Below, piece after piece: positions 63,411 through 64,000 of a DNA stretch of 64,000 bases. Source of the stretch: Hyphomicrobiales bacterium (GTDB taxonomy: Bacteria; Pseudomonadota; Alphaproteobacteria; Rhizobiales; NORP267); the NCBI GenBank assembly GCA_021775875.1, contig JAJFHA010000002.1:124001-188000 (forward strand), in the 5' to 3' direction. The translations under genes were made by a program, and so were the position numbers. Position 1 is the first letter of the stretch; each line of letters begins with the position of its first letter. Under the pieces are notes generated by a model that saw only the letters and a list, made by a program, of their open reading frames with translations, was not told the origin of the DNA and did no database searches.

Positions 63411-64000
63411 ATGAATATTCAGCAATCGGTCCAGGACCGTTACGCCGAAGGTGCGCAGGAACGCGAAGCCGCATTATGTTGCCCGGTCAATTACGATCCG
63501 CGCTTTCTCAAGGTAATCCCGGAAGAAGTGCTTGAACGCGACTATGGTTGTGGCGACCCATCAACCTATGTGCGCGAAGGCGATGTTGTTCTTGATCTTG
63601 GGTCGGGTGGCGGCAAGATTTGTTTTATTGCGTCCCAGGTTGTTGGTGAAAAGGGCCGCGTGATCGGTGTCGATATGACACCGGATATGCTCGATCTGGC
63701 AAGGCGCAGTGCGCCGCTGGTTGCAGAGAAAACCGGGTTTAACAATGTGGAATTCAAGCGCGGGCATATCGAAGATCTGAAAACTGATCTTGATCTGGTC
63801 GATGCCTATCTTGCGGACAATGCTGTTAAATCAGTCGAAGATTTGGAACTGATGCAACACAAAATCGAAAAGCTTCAGGCTGATCAGCCAATGATTGCTG
63901 ATAATTCAGTTGATGTGATCGTCTCTAACTGTGTGCTTAACCTTGTCGCCGATGTGCGAAAGGACAAATTATTTGCCGAGATGTTCCGGGTGTTGAAAGT
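63411..64000 (+). CDS. ArsM-like SAM methyltransferase, N-terminal part (cut by the window edge)
   Basis: The frame runs from ATG 63411 to the window end with no stop; 196 residues are seen. SAM-binding loop LDLGSGGGKICF (62-72), GVDMTPDMLDLAR, and SNCVLNLV near 172-179. Cysteines at C23, C24, C47 and C174 are placed as in arsenite methyltransferases. An extra helical segment of about 40 residues (~124-163) is inserted before the SVDVIVSNCV strand. Arsenite is a likely substrate, but not certain. The rest lies outside the window. Confidence 0.8.
   Translation, partial: MNIQQSVQDRYAEGAQEREAALCCPVNYDPRFLKVIPEEVLERDYGCGDPSTYVREGDVVLDLGSGGGKICFIASQVVGEKGRVIGVDMTPDMLDLARRSAPLVAEKTGFNNVEFKRGHIEDLKTDLDLVDAYLADNAVKSVEDLELMQHKIEKLQADQPMIADNSVDVIVSNCVLNLVADVRKDKLFAEMFRVLK

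Noticed and set aside
1..64000. CRISPR arrays, insertion sequences, prophage, integrase or attachment sites
   Set aside because: No regularly spaced repeats, transposase, integrase or tRNA-linked direct repeats were seen by reading; gaps between genes are short.

Overview
The window looks like the chromosome of an alphaproteobacterium, probably a facultatively anaerobic, possibly denitrifying or marine, member of a Rhodospirillales-like or Sneathiella-like lineage. This is inferred from gene content: a Rhodopseudomonas/Magnetospirillum-type benzoyl-CoA gene set, a FixK/FNR-type box, an ArsR-methyltransferase regulator ahead of metF-metH, and many 1-4 base overlaps between genes. No rRNA, tRNA, insertion sequence, prophage or CRISPR array was seen. 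One gene is cut at each edge: an amidase on the left and an ArsM-like methyltransferase on the right.

Layout. 1-6.4 kb: amidase end, small membrane protein, 2-haloacid dehalogenase, a three-gene MacAB-like ABC exporter (ATPase, FtsX-type permease, HlyD adaptor), and a cold-shock gene with a promoter, long leader and clear terminator. 6.4-11.5 kb (minus strand): RND efflux pump, its adaptor and a four-helix membrane protein. 11.9-15.0 kb: GAF-PAS-GAF histidine kinase with a response regulator that appears to carry a second, degenerate receiver.

15.2-34.7 kb is the core: an anaerobic aromatic catabolism island. On the minus strand lie a BadL-like GNAT, a BadM-like Rrf2 regulator, badH and badI (alicyclic ring modification and ring cleavage). 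On the plus strand lie a hot-dog thioesterase and a three-subunit molybdenum enzyme best matching phenylacetyl-CoA:acceptor oxidoreductase (PadBCD). Two paralogous GNATs and a HicA-like orphan follow. Next, on the minus strand, is the ATP-dependent class I benzoyl-CoA reductase (bcrCBAD order) with its ferredoxin and a hemerythrin-like protein. Divergent from it is korAB (2-oxoacid:ferredoxin oxidoreductase, which would reduce the ferredoxin), followed by a ferritin-like diiron protein, a Rid protein lacking the catalytic arginine, and an MDR-family reductase. A 20-bp GTAC-centred motif occurs three times: at the badL/badM-like promoter, the GNAT-pair promoter and the divergent bcr/kor promoter. 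It overlaps the predicted -10 box of a minus-strand or plus-strand promoter each time. This looks like a local regulon operator, most likely for the encoded Rrf2 protein.

34.8-41.7 kb: tryptophan 2,3-dioxygenase, small membrane or unknown genes (one possibly a permuted papain-fold hydrolase), an MMPL/RND exporter, a SnoaL-like protein and an MscS channel. 41.7-49.0 kb: surface polysaccharide genes, mainly a seven-gene minus-strand operon for a CDP-activated, probably C-methylated, 6-deoxy sugar. 49.1-51.4 kb: secreted protein and SulP transporter. 51.4-57.1 kb: methionine-cycle operon (ArsR-methyltransferase, metF, metH) with a 16-bp perfect palindrome upstream. 57.2-64 kb: EamA exporter, TrmO, agmatinase, Tat-exported MlaC-like protein, EttA, Ldh2-family oxidoreductase and the cut methyltransferase.
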